A DNA stretch of 64,000 nucleotides from Pithys albifrons albifrons (Eukaryota > Chordata > Aves > Passeriformes > Thamnophilidae): positions 15,775,566 to 15,839,565 of the forward strand of contig NC_092467.1 of NCBI RefSeq assembly GCF_047495875.1, written 5' to 3'. The position numbers and the translations under genes were made by a program. Shown here piece by piece: positions 12,640-23,800 of this stretch. Position 1 is the first letter of the stretch; the number at the start of each line of letters is the position of its first letter. The notes below the pieces were generated by a model. It had not been told where the DNA came from and ran no database searches. It saw only the letters and a list, made by a program, of their open reading frames with translations.

Positions 12640-14550
12640 TCAAGGTGCTTCTACTTCCCCAGGCTTGTGTTTTCCCAGACCTCAAGTGTGTTGGGTCTCC
12701 TCTGTGAGCATGTTGCCAGGAGAGCAGGAGCCAAGGAAATTTCACTAAACCCAAGACAACCCTGAAATCACTAGCAACAGCTGCAAAAGGGCATTTTCTA
12801 AGGGAAAAAGTTGCTTAAACCAAACTTCTCTAATAAAACATCGATTTGGGGGAAAAAAACCACTGAAAATGCATTTTTGGGCTTTTGTTCTCATTTAGGT
12901 TAGGAAGGTTTTGGGGTTTTTTTAAATACAGATGCAAAACAACAGAGTAGAAAATCTGTTTTCTAAAGATCTCTGAAAGGATTTATTGATGTAGTATACA
13001 GACCTGACCTATTACTCTTAGATAATTACCTTACACAATATTCTAATTTCATGGAGAAGTTTAATTTTAATTACAGTTTAATTGTCCTATCTAAGGTAAG
13101 CCTGTCACCTGTGTCACTTTGTGGCTCATAACTGTAATCCTCATTTAATTATTTATTTCAAGGGTGCATTTTAATTATGGATATTACTGTATGTCTAAAG
13201 CAACCTATACTCAAGAGTAGTGAAAATTAATACAGCAGAGGTCTCACCTACTTTCCACTGGCTGTAACTCTCTGTGCCTGTGTCTCAGCTGCAAAGGCTA
13301 CTCAAAGGCTGCAGAGTGATGCTTTTTACCCTCTCTAGAGCAGACCACATATGGGATGCCTGAAAACAGGCAGGACCACCAGCACACAAATGGCTTGGAT
13401 TAAGATTAGCAATGACTGCAAGGTTCCCAGCTGAAATATAAGTGAGACAATAACAAATTCTCACATCTACATTTGACCCTGCAAATAATCTTTGGACAGG
13501 AGCAGGCATACAGTATTAGCTCCAGGGTGAGGCCAACACCGTGCCCCATTTGTGTGGTGATCAGTAATGGAGTCCAGTGACCAGAAGAGAGGCACAGAGC
13601 ATGAGCCTTCCTCTGATTTATTTCTCCAAATCTGAGCAACCTGTGATTTATGGGTTCCCTAAGATAGCAGCTGCTTGTCAGCTTTTTTGTTTTTTAAGAG
13701 CCATCAGTTGACCAATATTCTATAAAATTATCTAATACCTTTGCAAACCAGCTATATTTTAGCTTCCCAAGTATTCTATGGCAGCAAGCTCCATCATTTA
13801 ATATATTGCATTAAAAAAAACCACCAAAAACAAAACCACAGCCAACACTATAAAACACACTGCTTGGTGTTTGCTTTAAATCTGCCAAATTTGTGGGTTT
13901 CTATACTATCACTGGGTCATCTTTCCAATAATTTTAACTTCCAAAGCAGACATTTCATCATCACATGACTGGCCCTATGCAACTTTCCTGCTCTACACCA
14001 AGCAATATTTTTTCATTGCCTGGAGCCCTGATCAGCAACTTTAGAAAGCTGAAAACATTTTAAATATTAACAGACTTGGCACAATAGAAACCATTTCTGT
14101 GCAGATATGTCCAGCCAGAAGGGATGGTAGGGGATGCCCTGTTTTCCAGCCTAGCCAGCAGTAAGTAGGGCGCTCTGCCTGGGGCAGATGGGGCAAAGGG
14201 GCTGCCCTATTCAGCATATAGAAAATATGTGTCAGAGTGAAAAATAGGAGCCCAAGTCCTGAAGAAGTCCTTTTTTAACCATTAAAATACTTCCAGCATT
14301 TGTCGTCCCCCTGATTTACTGTTTAGTACTCCTGACTCACATATCTTGCTTAGTGCCCAGAGAGCCAAGCAGCCCCACAGGCAGTCAGGGGTGTTTCAAA
14401 TTGGGATCCTTCCCTCTTGGATAAACTACTTCTGTGAACTCCTTCCTACACAGGAGGAGACACCCAAGCACTGCCTCCTACCAGGAGACGAGTGCTGGCG
14501 GGATTTCTGAAGGACACAGCTCTGCACCACATACAACAGTGCAGGAAGGG
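12640..14550. other. No supported gene
   Basis: Possible downstream part of the LTR-like block to about 12,760, then ordinary AT-rich sequence up to the CR1 3' end. Confidence 0.6.
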
Positions 14551-14552
14551 GG

Positions 14553-14570
14553 TCATAGAATCATAGAATC
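14553..14570 (-). repeat. CR1 3'-terminal octamer repeat
   Basis: Two tandem copies of the ATTCTATG-type unit, read on the minus strand, end the CR1 copy. CR1 elements end in such short repeats rather than a poly-A tail. The repeat is part of the signal recognised by the element's reverse transcriptase, and here it fixes the 3' boundary and orientation. Confidence 0.9.
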
Positions 14571-14635
14571 GATTGGGTTGGAAAAGACCTCCAAGATCAT
14601 CGAGTCCAACCCTTGGTCCAACTCTAGTCCATTTA

Positions 14636-16270
14636 CTAGATCATGGCACCCAGCGCCACGTCCAATCTGTGTTTAAAAATCTCTAGGGATGGTGAATCCA
14701 CCACCTCTCTGGGCAGCCCATTCCAATGCCTGATTACTCTCTCTGTAAAGAATTTTTTTCTGATATCCAACTTAAATTTCCCCTGGCAGAGCTTAAGCCC
14801 GTGCCCCCTTGTCCTATTGCTGAGTGCCTGGGAGAAGAGACCAACCCCCACCTGGCTATAACTTCCCTTCAGGTAGTTATAGACAGTGATGAGGTCACCT
14901 CTGAGCCTCCTCTTCTCCAGGCTAAACAACCCCAGCTCCCTCAGCCTCTCCCCACAGCACTTGTGCTCCAGTCCCTTCACCAGCCTTGTTGCTCTTCTCT
15001 GGACCCGCTCCAGCACCTCAATATCCTTTCTGAACTGAGGGGCCCAGAACTGAACACAGTACTCAAGGTGTGGCCTCACCAACGCAGAGTACAGGGGAAG
15101 GATCACTTCCCTGGTCCTGCTGGCCACGCTATTTTTGATACAGGACAGGATCCCATTGGCCTTCTTGGCCACCTGGGCACACTGTTGACTCATGTTGAGC
15201 TTCCTGTCAATTAGTACTCCAAGGTCCCTTTCTGCCTGGCTGCTCTCCAGCCACTCTGTGCCCAGCCTGTAGCGCTGCAGGCGGTTGTTGTGGCCAAAGT
15301 GCAGGACCCAGCACTTGGCCTTGTTGAACTTCATCCCATTGGAATCAGCCCATCTCTCAAGTCTCTCCAGATCCCTCTGCAGAGCCCTCCTGCCTTCCAG
15401 CAGGTCGACACTCCCTCCCAACTTGGTGTCATCAGCAAATTTGCTGATGATGGACTCAATCCCCTCATCTAAATCATCAATAAAGATGTTAAACAGGACT
15501 GGACCCAATACAGACCCCTGGGGAACACCACTGGTGACTGGCCGCCAGCTGGATGCAGCTCCGTTCACCAGCACTCTCTGGGCCCGACCCTCCAGCCAGC
15601 TCTTAATCCAGGAGAGGGTACACTTGTCCAGGCCATGGGCTACCAGCTTTTTCAGGAGTATATTATGGGAGACAGTATCAAAGGCCTTGCTGAAGTCCAG
15701 ATAGACCACATCCACAGCCTTCCCCTCATCCACCAGGTGGGTCACCTGATCGTAGAAAGAGATCAGGTTGGTCAGACAGGACCTGCCTCTCCTAAACCCA
15801 TGCTGGCTGGGTCTAATCCCTTGTCCACCCTGAAGGTGCTGTGTGATTGCACTCAGGATGAACTGCTCCATAACCCTGCCAGGCACGGAGGTCAGGCTGA
15901 CAGGTCTGTAGTTGCCAGGGTCCTGCTTGCAGCCCTTTTTGTGGATTGGGGTGACATTCGCCAACCTCCAATCATCTGGGACCTCCCCAGAGAGCCAGGA
16001 CTGTTGGAAGATGATGGAGAGCGGTTTGGCAAGCTCTTCTGCCAGCTCCCTCATCACCCTGGGATGGATCCCATCTGGTCCCATAGACTTGTTAGGATCC
16101 AGCTGGCTCAGTAAGTCGGTCACTATTGCCTCCTGGAATACAGGAGGGGTATTCAGCTCCCTCTCCCTGTCCACCAGCTCCAGAGGCCAGTTGTCTTGAG
16201 GGCCACCTGTCTTACTGGTGAAAATTGAGGCAAAGTATGTGTTAAGTACCTCAGCCTTCTCATTGGGCAC
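14636..16270 (-). CDS. CR1 ORF2 fragment: reverse transcriptase and C-terminal domain
   Basis: This 544-codon frame is the reverse-transcriptase part of CR1 ORF2, the enzyme that copies element RNA into DNA at a nicked target. Visible blocks in order: [13 protein letters not shown] near residue 58; NYRPVSLTS near 120 (RT1); [14 protein letters not shown] near 156 (RT2); [15 protein letters not shown] near 188, with the first catalytic Asp at 192 (motif A); [20 protein letters not shown] near 248 (motif B); [11 protein letters not shown] near 276, with the catalytic Asp pair at 280-281 (motif C). A C-terminal region typical of CR1 follows ([13 protein letters not shown] near 393). The listed start is a GTG codon (Val in context), so it is only where the open frame was cut. 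The frame continues upstream for about 48 bases to a stop. The N-terminal endonuclease is absent, so the copy cannot be autonomous. The plus-strand ORFs overlapping it are shadows. Confidence 0.95.
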   Translation of the reverse strand: MPNEKAEVLNTYFASIFTSKTGGPQDNWPLELVDRERELNTPPVFQEAIVTDLLSQLDPNKSMGPDGIHPRVMRELAEELAKPLSIIFQQSWLSGEVPDDWRLANVTPIHKKGCKQDPGNYRPVSLTSVPGRVMEQFILSAITQHLQGGQGIRPSQHGFRRGRSCLTNLISFYDQVTHLVDEGKAVDVVYLDFSKAFDTVSHNILLKKLVAHGLDKCTLSWIKSWLEGRAQRVLVNGAASSWRPVTSGVPQGSVLGPVLFNIFIDDLDEGIESIISKFADDTKLGGSVDLLEGRRALQRDLERLERWADSNGMKFNKAKCWVLHFGHNNRLQRYRLGTEWLESSQAERDLGVLIDRKLNMSQQCAQVAKKANGILSCIKNSVASRTREVILPLYSALVRPHLEYCVQFWAPQFRKDIEVLERVQRRATRLVKGLEHKCCGERLRELGLFSLEKRRLRGDLITVYNYLKGSYSQVGVGLFSQALSNRTRGHGLKLCQGKFKLDIRKKFFTERVIRHWNGLPREVVDSPSLEIFKHRLDVALGAMI

Positions 16271-16314
16271 ACGGGAACTGCAGGTCCCCTGCTTCTGAGG
16301 TAAGTGCCTCTCAC

Positions 16315-19300
16315 AGTAGTCACTTCATTATTAATAACCTCCAGATCTTCATAAGATGCTATCTTTTTTAATAAACAGAAACAGTAACTGAAGGGTTTGT
16401 TTGGCTTTTTTTTTTTATATTGGAATAAACCCCATAGAGCTGCAGATGTATTCTTTAGTTTCTTTCTCCAGTGATGGATTTTTTTCATGACCGGTGTCAT
16501 TACATACACTTTATATCGCCTAGATTGTTCTACTTTATTCAACAACCTAGGAAAAAAACCTTCCTTTTTCTCTTCCTAAAGAGGTAGCCTTCAACCTACA
16601 ATTTGTCTGCTGCCTCTCCCAGTACCCTGAGCACAGCCAAAGGCCCCTAACCACTGAGGTCATTCAGCACCCTCCAGTATGGAGTATATCCCATTCCCCA
16701 TCTGAAATTGCTTACTTCATCAGTCACTAAGGGCCCAGGTTGGAAGTCATTACAAATAATGAGAATGCTGGCACTTCTCCCAGCAATAATGGCATTGGAT
16801 TCCGTGTTGCTTTTCTACTTTAAGACATTTGTATATATCCACAAATCGTTTAACTCTTATCTTTGTACTAGCTTTAATGAAAGTAATGGCTGTTGAAACT
16901 ATGGTATTTATTCTACTTTTTATTTAAATAAGCTTCTGCCCACTCCATCATAAAATGAAACAAACACTTACACAGCACATCACATCACGAAAGCCCCAAA
17001 GTGTTTACCAGAATCACTATATCCATCACTAAAATGCAAGCACTTCTCAGTCAATAAACACTTCAGCTGACAATAAAGTCACAAGAGAGTTTTCAGAAGG
17101 AAATCTGAAGAGCAACAAATCCAATTTGTCCAAAACAAATTTAGAACCAGTACAGTGGATAGAGTCTCACAGGGTCTCATGTTTTCATCTCCATCTGTAC
17201 CTACTGAAGCCTTTTTCCTCCTAGCACCATGCAAAAAGTCCAACTCCATATTAACTCACTGAGTAACAACATCACTCCTGCAGGGTCCGTATCTTACAGG
17301 CTTTGACAAGATAATGAGCCCTCAGGAATATGCTGCAGGGCATCACAAAATGCAGCATTAAAGAGTTTCAACTGATTGTTAGGAAATGCATATTAATGCA
17401 TATTAAAACTTTAAAACATTCACCCTTAATGTTCAAGGTCTAGCTTAGGGCCAATGTAAAATTTCTCACTGCTATGCTTTTCCTGATAAGAACATGTATG
17501 ATTTACATGCTTTGAAATAAATAGGAATGTCATAAATATAAAAAAAAAACACCCTCCTTAGAAGTATGGGTAATTTCTCTAGGCATACATTGGAACTGTA
17601 CAGTAAAAACAGACCTCTCATGAGGACAAACTCCAGTCATAGATCCAGCACTTCTGCACAGGAAGTGTGATATTTCAGGCTTCTAGAAAGTAATCACAGT
17701 ATATAACGTGACACATACATTTTGACATCATCTGCTGCTGAGGTATCTCTAAGATGCAAAGGACTTGAACTCCAATCAGTAGAGTTTAGTATGAATAAAC
17801 TGCCTGATATAACTGGGTGGAAGTATAGAAAAAAAGGCAGATAGAAGTGAAATAGTAATAATTATAACCAATAATAAAACTAAAAGTACCAGAAATAATA
17901 AAAATAAATTCCCCAAATGCTTCATAAGGTGAATTTTAAAGACGTTTTGATGTTATTATCAGTATATGTGAAAATCAGAAGTATAATATTGCCACTGTAA
18001 AAAGGTAAAGCTAAAAGATTTGTAAGGAGAATGTGGCACTCGGTTATTAAAATATACTTCAAGACTGTTAAATGTTTAATACCTTTACAACATATTTTCT
18101 TTGCATTTATTTTTAAGTGGTGGACAAGGTCTGTTTTTAGAACACATATTGCTTAATGTACCCATTAGTTGGTGTAGCACCTTTAAGATCGAAATATTTT
18201 AGATCACGTTAAAAACACTTTACAAAGCCATGAAAAAAAAGTGCCCAGGCATCCCTAGCAATAAGCAGAATAGCATGAGTTCAACTTCTTTCATCGATTA
18301 AATCCAAAAATAAAATTACAGCAAACTAGCTTTATGATTAACCTTTAAATTACCTACCAAACATCAACCACAGAAATACTGGTACAAGCTACACAATTTA
18401 AGCAATAGGTGCAAATGTTCAGTGTCATGAGTGGTCTCACCATTTTAAGACATGAGAACATCCTTACACAGTTCAAATTAGAAGTGAAGGAATAACATCA
18501 AAACTGATTTGAGGATAACATAGAACAGCAAAGATAAACAAGTAGTTTATTAAAATAGATGTATGTTTTTAGAACATTTGGGGAAATTTTATGTTCTATT
18601 TTCTCCTGAAGCAAATGGAAAATGAGGATAATACTTTTCAGATACCTAAAACCTGCCTGTGGCTCATTATCCAATTAGTTGATGAGTAAATCAGCTAAAT
18701 CAATGACAGCTAGTTGTTCCACAAAAAAGTAGAATAAGGTGCTTTCAGGTAATTAAATCAGTGCAGAGGTCTTTTGAACCTTAGAAACACATAAAATGAC
18801 ATTTCTATTTTCACTTTCAGAAAAAAAAGAACTAAAAAAAGTATGACAAGTAGTTCATATTCAGAAACTCATTGAGAAGATTACAGGTGTTACAGTAGCA
18901 GTGGAGAGTTTCATTGTAAAAGCGAGACAGAATTTTTTCATATAGACCCTCATTCATAAATGGATGAAATAAGTTCTCCCATACCTATTATCTCACATGA
19001 CCCTCTCCTGGTCCTCCCCAAGGAAAGAGAAGGCAGCTTGGTGCCTCTGGTTCTTCTCTCTCTTCTTACCACTGCACCAATTGGAAGCATCCTGCCATCC
19101 AAGGTACTTCTTTTTACAGAGACCAGAATGACACACAGGACAGCTCAAAGAGTCTTGTTAGTCTCATAGAAAATTAGATGGGATAACTGGGTTTTAAGGT
19201 CTTGTAAAAATCCTGTCTTGGCTTTGTGCAAATGTAGGATAGCATAGGAGATGGCACAGGACTTAAAATACACAGTTAATTAAGCCAGGAAGAACTGAAT

Positions 19301-19865
19301 CTGGATTCATTACATTGGAGGTGGAGTGAGAAACGTAGTATCAGGTAATGCAGAAAAAAAAATTATAAACAACCCACCTTCTGTTTGGATGTAAGCATCA
19401 ATGCTGACTAAACTGCAGGGGTAAAAGCTGCACTTAGGAACAATAATCACCTAAAAGCTCTAACCAAAGTCTTAAGCCTGAATTCTGCTGCAGTGGAGAA
19501 TAGACACTCTCAGGCTTCACAGAAGCTTCCTTTAGGTGAGAAAGAAAAAAGTCCCACAGCTTTACTTACCACTGAGATATTTATCACTCTTTTTCATTTA
19601 GGGGTGGTTTGTTTTTCAACCTCCTTCCTGTCACCTCAGACAATGGCAGCTCAGGTGGACAATACAAACAGATGGGACATTTCTATTTAGCTCACTCCTC
19701 CCTCTTTGTTGTTGTTGTTTGTTTTGTTGTTGTTTTACAGGCATCAAAATGAGAATTTTGCCCAAGACACTGCCTGTGTCAAACAGTCCGTGTCACTCAG
19801 TGATTCTGAGCTCTGGGTATTCACAGACAGCTTTCAAGTAGGTCCTGAAGCATGACAGCCAAGAA
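16315..19865. other. No supported gene
   Basis: AT-rich sequence between the two CR1 copies. A short direct repeat (TGCATATTAA, twice near 17,388-17,407) is the only structure seen. Confidence 0.65.
19703..19738. repeat. GTT/TTTG low-complexity tract
   Basis: Interrupted (TTG)n with TTTG units ending in TTTTACAG. It resembles a plus-strand acceptor, but no open exon follows. Confidence 0.8.
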
Positions 19866-19869
19866 TTAC

Positions 19870-20133
19870 AGCCAAGGGAACTGGGGCTGTTCAGCCTGGA
19901 GAAAAGGAGACTGAGGGGAGAACTTATCACTCTCTACAACTACCTGAAAGGAGGTGGGGTGTCAGCCTATTTTCCAAGGAAGTAGGATGAGAGGAAATGA
20001 CCTCAGGTTGTGCCAGGGTTGGGGTTAGATTTGATGTTAAGAAAAATTTTTTCACCAAAAGGGCTGCCAAGCATGGGAACAGACTGCTCAAGGAAGTGGT
20101 TCTGTCACCATCCCTGGAGGGATTTAAAAGATG
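19870..20133 (+). mobile_element. CR1 3' region, left part of an interrupted copy
   Basis: This is an older plus-strand CR1 remnant. It matches the end of CR1 ORF2 and the start of the 3' UTR: the DNA for the [19 protein letters not shown] segment (here CTGTTCAGCCTGGAGAAAAG and following), the YNYLKGG-like segment, and the CCCTGGAGGGATTTAAAAG stretch are all recognisable. Reading frames are broken by substitutions and small indels, so it is not coding. Similarity stops abruptly near 20,133-20,138, where an LTR-like sequence begins, and resumes at about 20,723. Confidence 0.9.
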
Positions 20134-20718
20134 TGTAGTGAAGCAAGAACAAGGCCTTAAAAAGTTATAATGTTAGTGTCTTGCTCTGCAAAGTACTGTG
20201 TGAACCTTTGATAACTTGTTCTGTCCTTCTGACTAAATAGATGATGTTAGGAATGTACTTCAAGCTCCCTAGTAATGATAAATAAAGATTAGGTGGACAT
20301 TCAGAGAAGACAGAGAGAACATGAGTCAAGATCTACAAGCGTCAGCACTTGAGTCAGGCTAACAAAGAAAGTTGAAAAGTTCAAAGCGAGGAAGAGAAGC
20401 AGAAGACCCCAAAAGTGAGGCTGAAGGCCAGAACAACCTCCTGAAAACCTGCCAAAAGAAGGTCCAAGAAGACTCTGCCTCAGGCTCCACCTAAACCCCA
20501 CCTATTATGACTATAATTAATGTCAAAATTAAATGCATATGTATGTTAAGATGTAACTTTGTATGAGGACAGTATAAATTACCCCATTTTTCACTGAAAT
20601 GGGGGAGCTAGTTGTCCAGTGCTGTCTATCCTCCCCATGCTAGAAAATAAACACATTTTCTGCTTAAAGACAAATTGTCTCTAAGCAGTTCTTTTAATTC
20701 CATGCTTTTTTGGCATCA
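20134..20718 (+). mobile_element. Solo LTR-like insertion inside CR1
   Basis: About 585 bp with LTR features interrupt the CR1 copy. The block starts with TG (TGTAGTGAAGC, or TGAAGC five bases later) and ends in CA (TTTTGGCATCA). It has a TATA-like TATAAATT near 20,571 and an AATAAA polyadenylation hexamer at 20,646-20,651, close to the 3' end, so it reads on the plus strand. No coding region is inside, so it is a solo LTR left by recombination, or a fragment. The duplication is not clean: GATG at 20,130-20,133 against GATC at 20,719-20,722, so boundaries may be off by several bases. The long minus-strand ORF at 20,301-20,501 is not considered real. Confidence 0.72.
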
Positions 20719-20722
20719 GATC

Positions 20723-20827
20723 ATGTGACACTTAGGGATATGTTTTAGTGAAGGCTTTGGCAGTGTTAATAGTTGGCCTCTATGACCTTAGAGGACTCCT
20801 CCAACCTAAATGATTCAATGATTCTGT
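20723..20827 (+). mobile_element. CR1 3' UTR end, right part of the interrupted copy
   Basis: The CR1 3' UTR resumes here with GTGACACTTAGGGATATG, then a GGCAGTGTTAATAGTTGG segment, the TCCAACCTAAATGATT block, and the terminal ATGATTCTG repeat near 20,818-20,827. Together with the left part it reconstitutes one CR1 tail, showing that the LTR inserted after the CR1 copy was fixed. Confidence 0.88.
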
Positions 20828-20829
20828 CT

Positions 20830-23800
20830 TCCTGAAATATTGCATACCAGTAGAAAAAGCCAAGCTTATGATTTTCATATCCAAAAGTTAGCAAGAAAGT
20901 GTTTAGCCCTGAAGACATGTTCAGAAAATTAGTTCAGAGCCTTTGCACAATTTAATCTGAAGAAGTTTTAAACTCTGATTGTGCAATTAAACACAGTCTA
21001 CTCTTCTAGTTGCCATTTATCACACTGCTACTGTATGAAGTAATCTGGCCAACAAAACTGTCTGGCAGCTAGGAATGAAGAAATGAGAAGGATAATGTTC
21101 TGTAGGAAAGTAGGTCTATCCAACATCTTACAATGCTAAAAATACCCTTGGGACTTGTTCTGCTACCTTGTAATTATGCACACATATCCTGATTTATGGT
21201 CCATATCTCCCACCTCAAAGTAGCTTGCGCTCTGCATCATATCTTACCCTATTTATGTGTAAAAAAGTCAGTAATGTCATAAAAGAGATGACAGGCTCAT
21301 TGCACATGTTACTATTGCTTTCATATAAGCATGGGCATAATCTAATGATCCTTTTCAACTAAGGATAAATATGCACAATTTAGCCTTAAACATATTCAGT
21401 GTCAGATCATTGCAACTTCTGCCTTTGAGAAATGTGCCTGTGATGTTAAAGATCTCTGCTGCCCAACCACCTTCTTATGGAGAGCGTGGCAAAGGAGAAA
21501 AAGAAATGCAGGCTGGGAAAGAGACAAGAAAGCTTGGCACCTGCATATCAAGAAACACAACTGCTTCAGGTCAAACTTGCAAATTCATGCTTCACTTTCC
21601 CCCACTTCCCACCATCTCCACATGACCCTGCTCTCTCACCAGGCAGCTACAGTAACTTAACAAAGAAAAGAGAACCTGGCCTGTCCCAGTAAGCAGAGAG
21701 GTGGCTGGTAGCAAAATAAATAGATATTTCAATTGTGACAATTACTGAAAGCATCCTAACTAACAGGTATATACTAGTTCATTTCAAAAGAAGAAAGGAC
21801 AGCCTTGATTAGATGAGGAGATGTGAATTTTATTCCCCAAGTTTGCTCTGCAACTCTCACATAACCTCTGGCATGTGGCTGGAAACCTCTCTGGCTGCAG
21901 GTGAAAAGTCATCATTCATTTGTTAGCAGGTTGTTTGTTTTGTTCCTTTTGTGTTGGTTTGGTTTTGGTTTGTTTGTTGTTGTTTTACTTTTCCACCACT
22001 TTAAAAATAAAACCACACATGCAGATTTAATGTTGTCACATGTTTCTCTCTACCTCTTATGTGCTAATCTTTAAAAGAGGAAATGTGGTAAATGCCATGG
22101 AGTGGTCTGACCTGCTGCCTGTACAAGAAACAGCTGGAATTTGCAAGTGGTAACAAGGGATACAAAGACCATAACAGGGGAAAAAGATCTTCAAATAACT
22201 GCAACTGGGGCCATTAAACATTTGACTACCTTTTTTGTTCTTTTAGATACATCTTGAATTTGTCTTACAGTTATATGCATATGTATTCACACTTATAGAC
22301 AGCACAAAGGAATAAGGTGTTGCATTGTTGTTAAAATAGTTTTTAACAGGAATCTGCAAGGTAAGGTCCAGTTTATCTATGAAATAAGTCCATGGTTTTG
22401 CTGATTAATTTTTCAAAAGCAATTTAAAACTTGTAAGCTGAATTCAAGACTTATTTCATTCTACAACAGAGCTTCAATTTTCTGTTTACTAGTTCAGACA
22501 TCTCTATATCCACTTATTTATTGTATGCATACAATTAAAAATTACTAATAATAAACTTGCAATATTACCAGTCACTGCAACATAATTAGCAATTTTCAGA
22601 AAAGGCTACCACCCAAACCTGAAAGGTACATAATGTTATTTTCATTCATTTACTTTTGTATTCAACTGCATCCATTATGCATCATTTATGCTCTTCCTAG
22701 TTGTGGTTCCACCAAGTTTTTCTATATTACAATAGAGCTATTTTTTTTGCTTTTCAGATACAAGTAGTTTATCATCTTCATTCTGAAATTGGTGCATGAA
22801 GATGTGGATCAAATGAATATTTTTCACCACATATGCAGAAGCCACAAAATTTATAGAAAAGAACCACCCTAGGGAAGGGTTTACAGAGTACTCATTGCTT
22901 TTTCAGCAAGGTCACATAGACATGAAGTCAATTTTATGAATAACCTAACCAAATAAAAACAAGTGACACTTGTATTTAATAACCTCTTTCAGAAACAGTC
23001 TAATCTGCATACACTTCACTTTATTTTAAACGTTTTTGAAAAAAATCAAATTAGAAGATCTGCTTTTTCTGATCACTTTTATGAAGGTTTTATGACTAGT
23101 TCTAGCTTCCATGTTTATTAGTTTTTTCCCCTTTTTTTAAGGATATCTGCATCCCTTCCAAAAGAAGATCATTTTCCTTGGCACCCCACTGATTTTTTTT
23201 AATGTTCCCTGTTTCAGAGATCTTACATATTTAAACAAATATGGGCTCTGTTGCACCATCATGCATCAAATGTAGCCAAGAAATAGTTTTATCCATCCAA
23301 ATTCTATTAGGTGCTGTGACAGTAAAGAGCAAAACTAGACTTCTTAAGAGATAATCCAACATTTTAATACAATCAATACCTTCCTTCCTCTATGTAGGGG
23401 CTCTCTATTATTCATCTTCATGAATCAGAAGCTCAGCAATGGCCAGGGTGAAGGACTGAAGCAGACTGTGCCTCTGCTGACAGTGTGCTGAACTGAATGA
23501 ACTGAGTACAATGAAATAGGAGGGGGATCTTTTTTGTTTTAATTATCTCAGTGTGACTAGACCATAGAAATAAAGTTCTCATCAACATGCTGCCAACCCA
23601 GATTGATAAACCAGGGGCAGAATAATTTCTTTTAAAAATAAATTAATAAAAAATTAGAAGACAGAATGAAAGAATTTTCATGTAAGCAGACAAGAATGTT
23701 TAATTATCCAGGTTTTGTGCGATTTTCTTACAAGATTCTCATAAGAAGAAAAGAAATGAACCAAAAATCTCTTAATCTACATGCTTACATGGAAACAATG

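Larger units (their letters stand above)
14553..16310 (-). mobile_element. CR1 LINE retrotransposon, 5'-truncated
   Basis: A non-LTR retrotransposon of the avian CR1 family lies on the minus strand. Its 3' end is at the low-coordinate side and carries the CR1 hallmark: an octamer-type terminal repeat (ATTCTATG, about two copies) after a short 3' UTR containing the conserved GGTCTTTTCCAACCC block. Inward is a long uninterrupted ORF with reverse-transcriptase motifs. Only about 1.75 kb of an element that is normally about 4.5 kb remains. The endonuclease half and ORF1 are missing, which is the usual 5' truncation from incomplete target-primed reverse transcription. The 5' boundary near 16,300 is approximate: an in-frame stop occurs just upstream and the sequence becomes AT-rich. 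No target-site duplication is evident, as expected for CR1. The lack of stops suggests a relatively young insertion. Confidence 0.96.

Noticed and set aside
14726..16199. Several plus-strand ORFs of 60-162 codons
   Set aside because: They are antisense shadows of the CR1 reverse transcriptase ORF.
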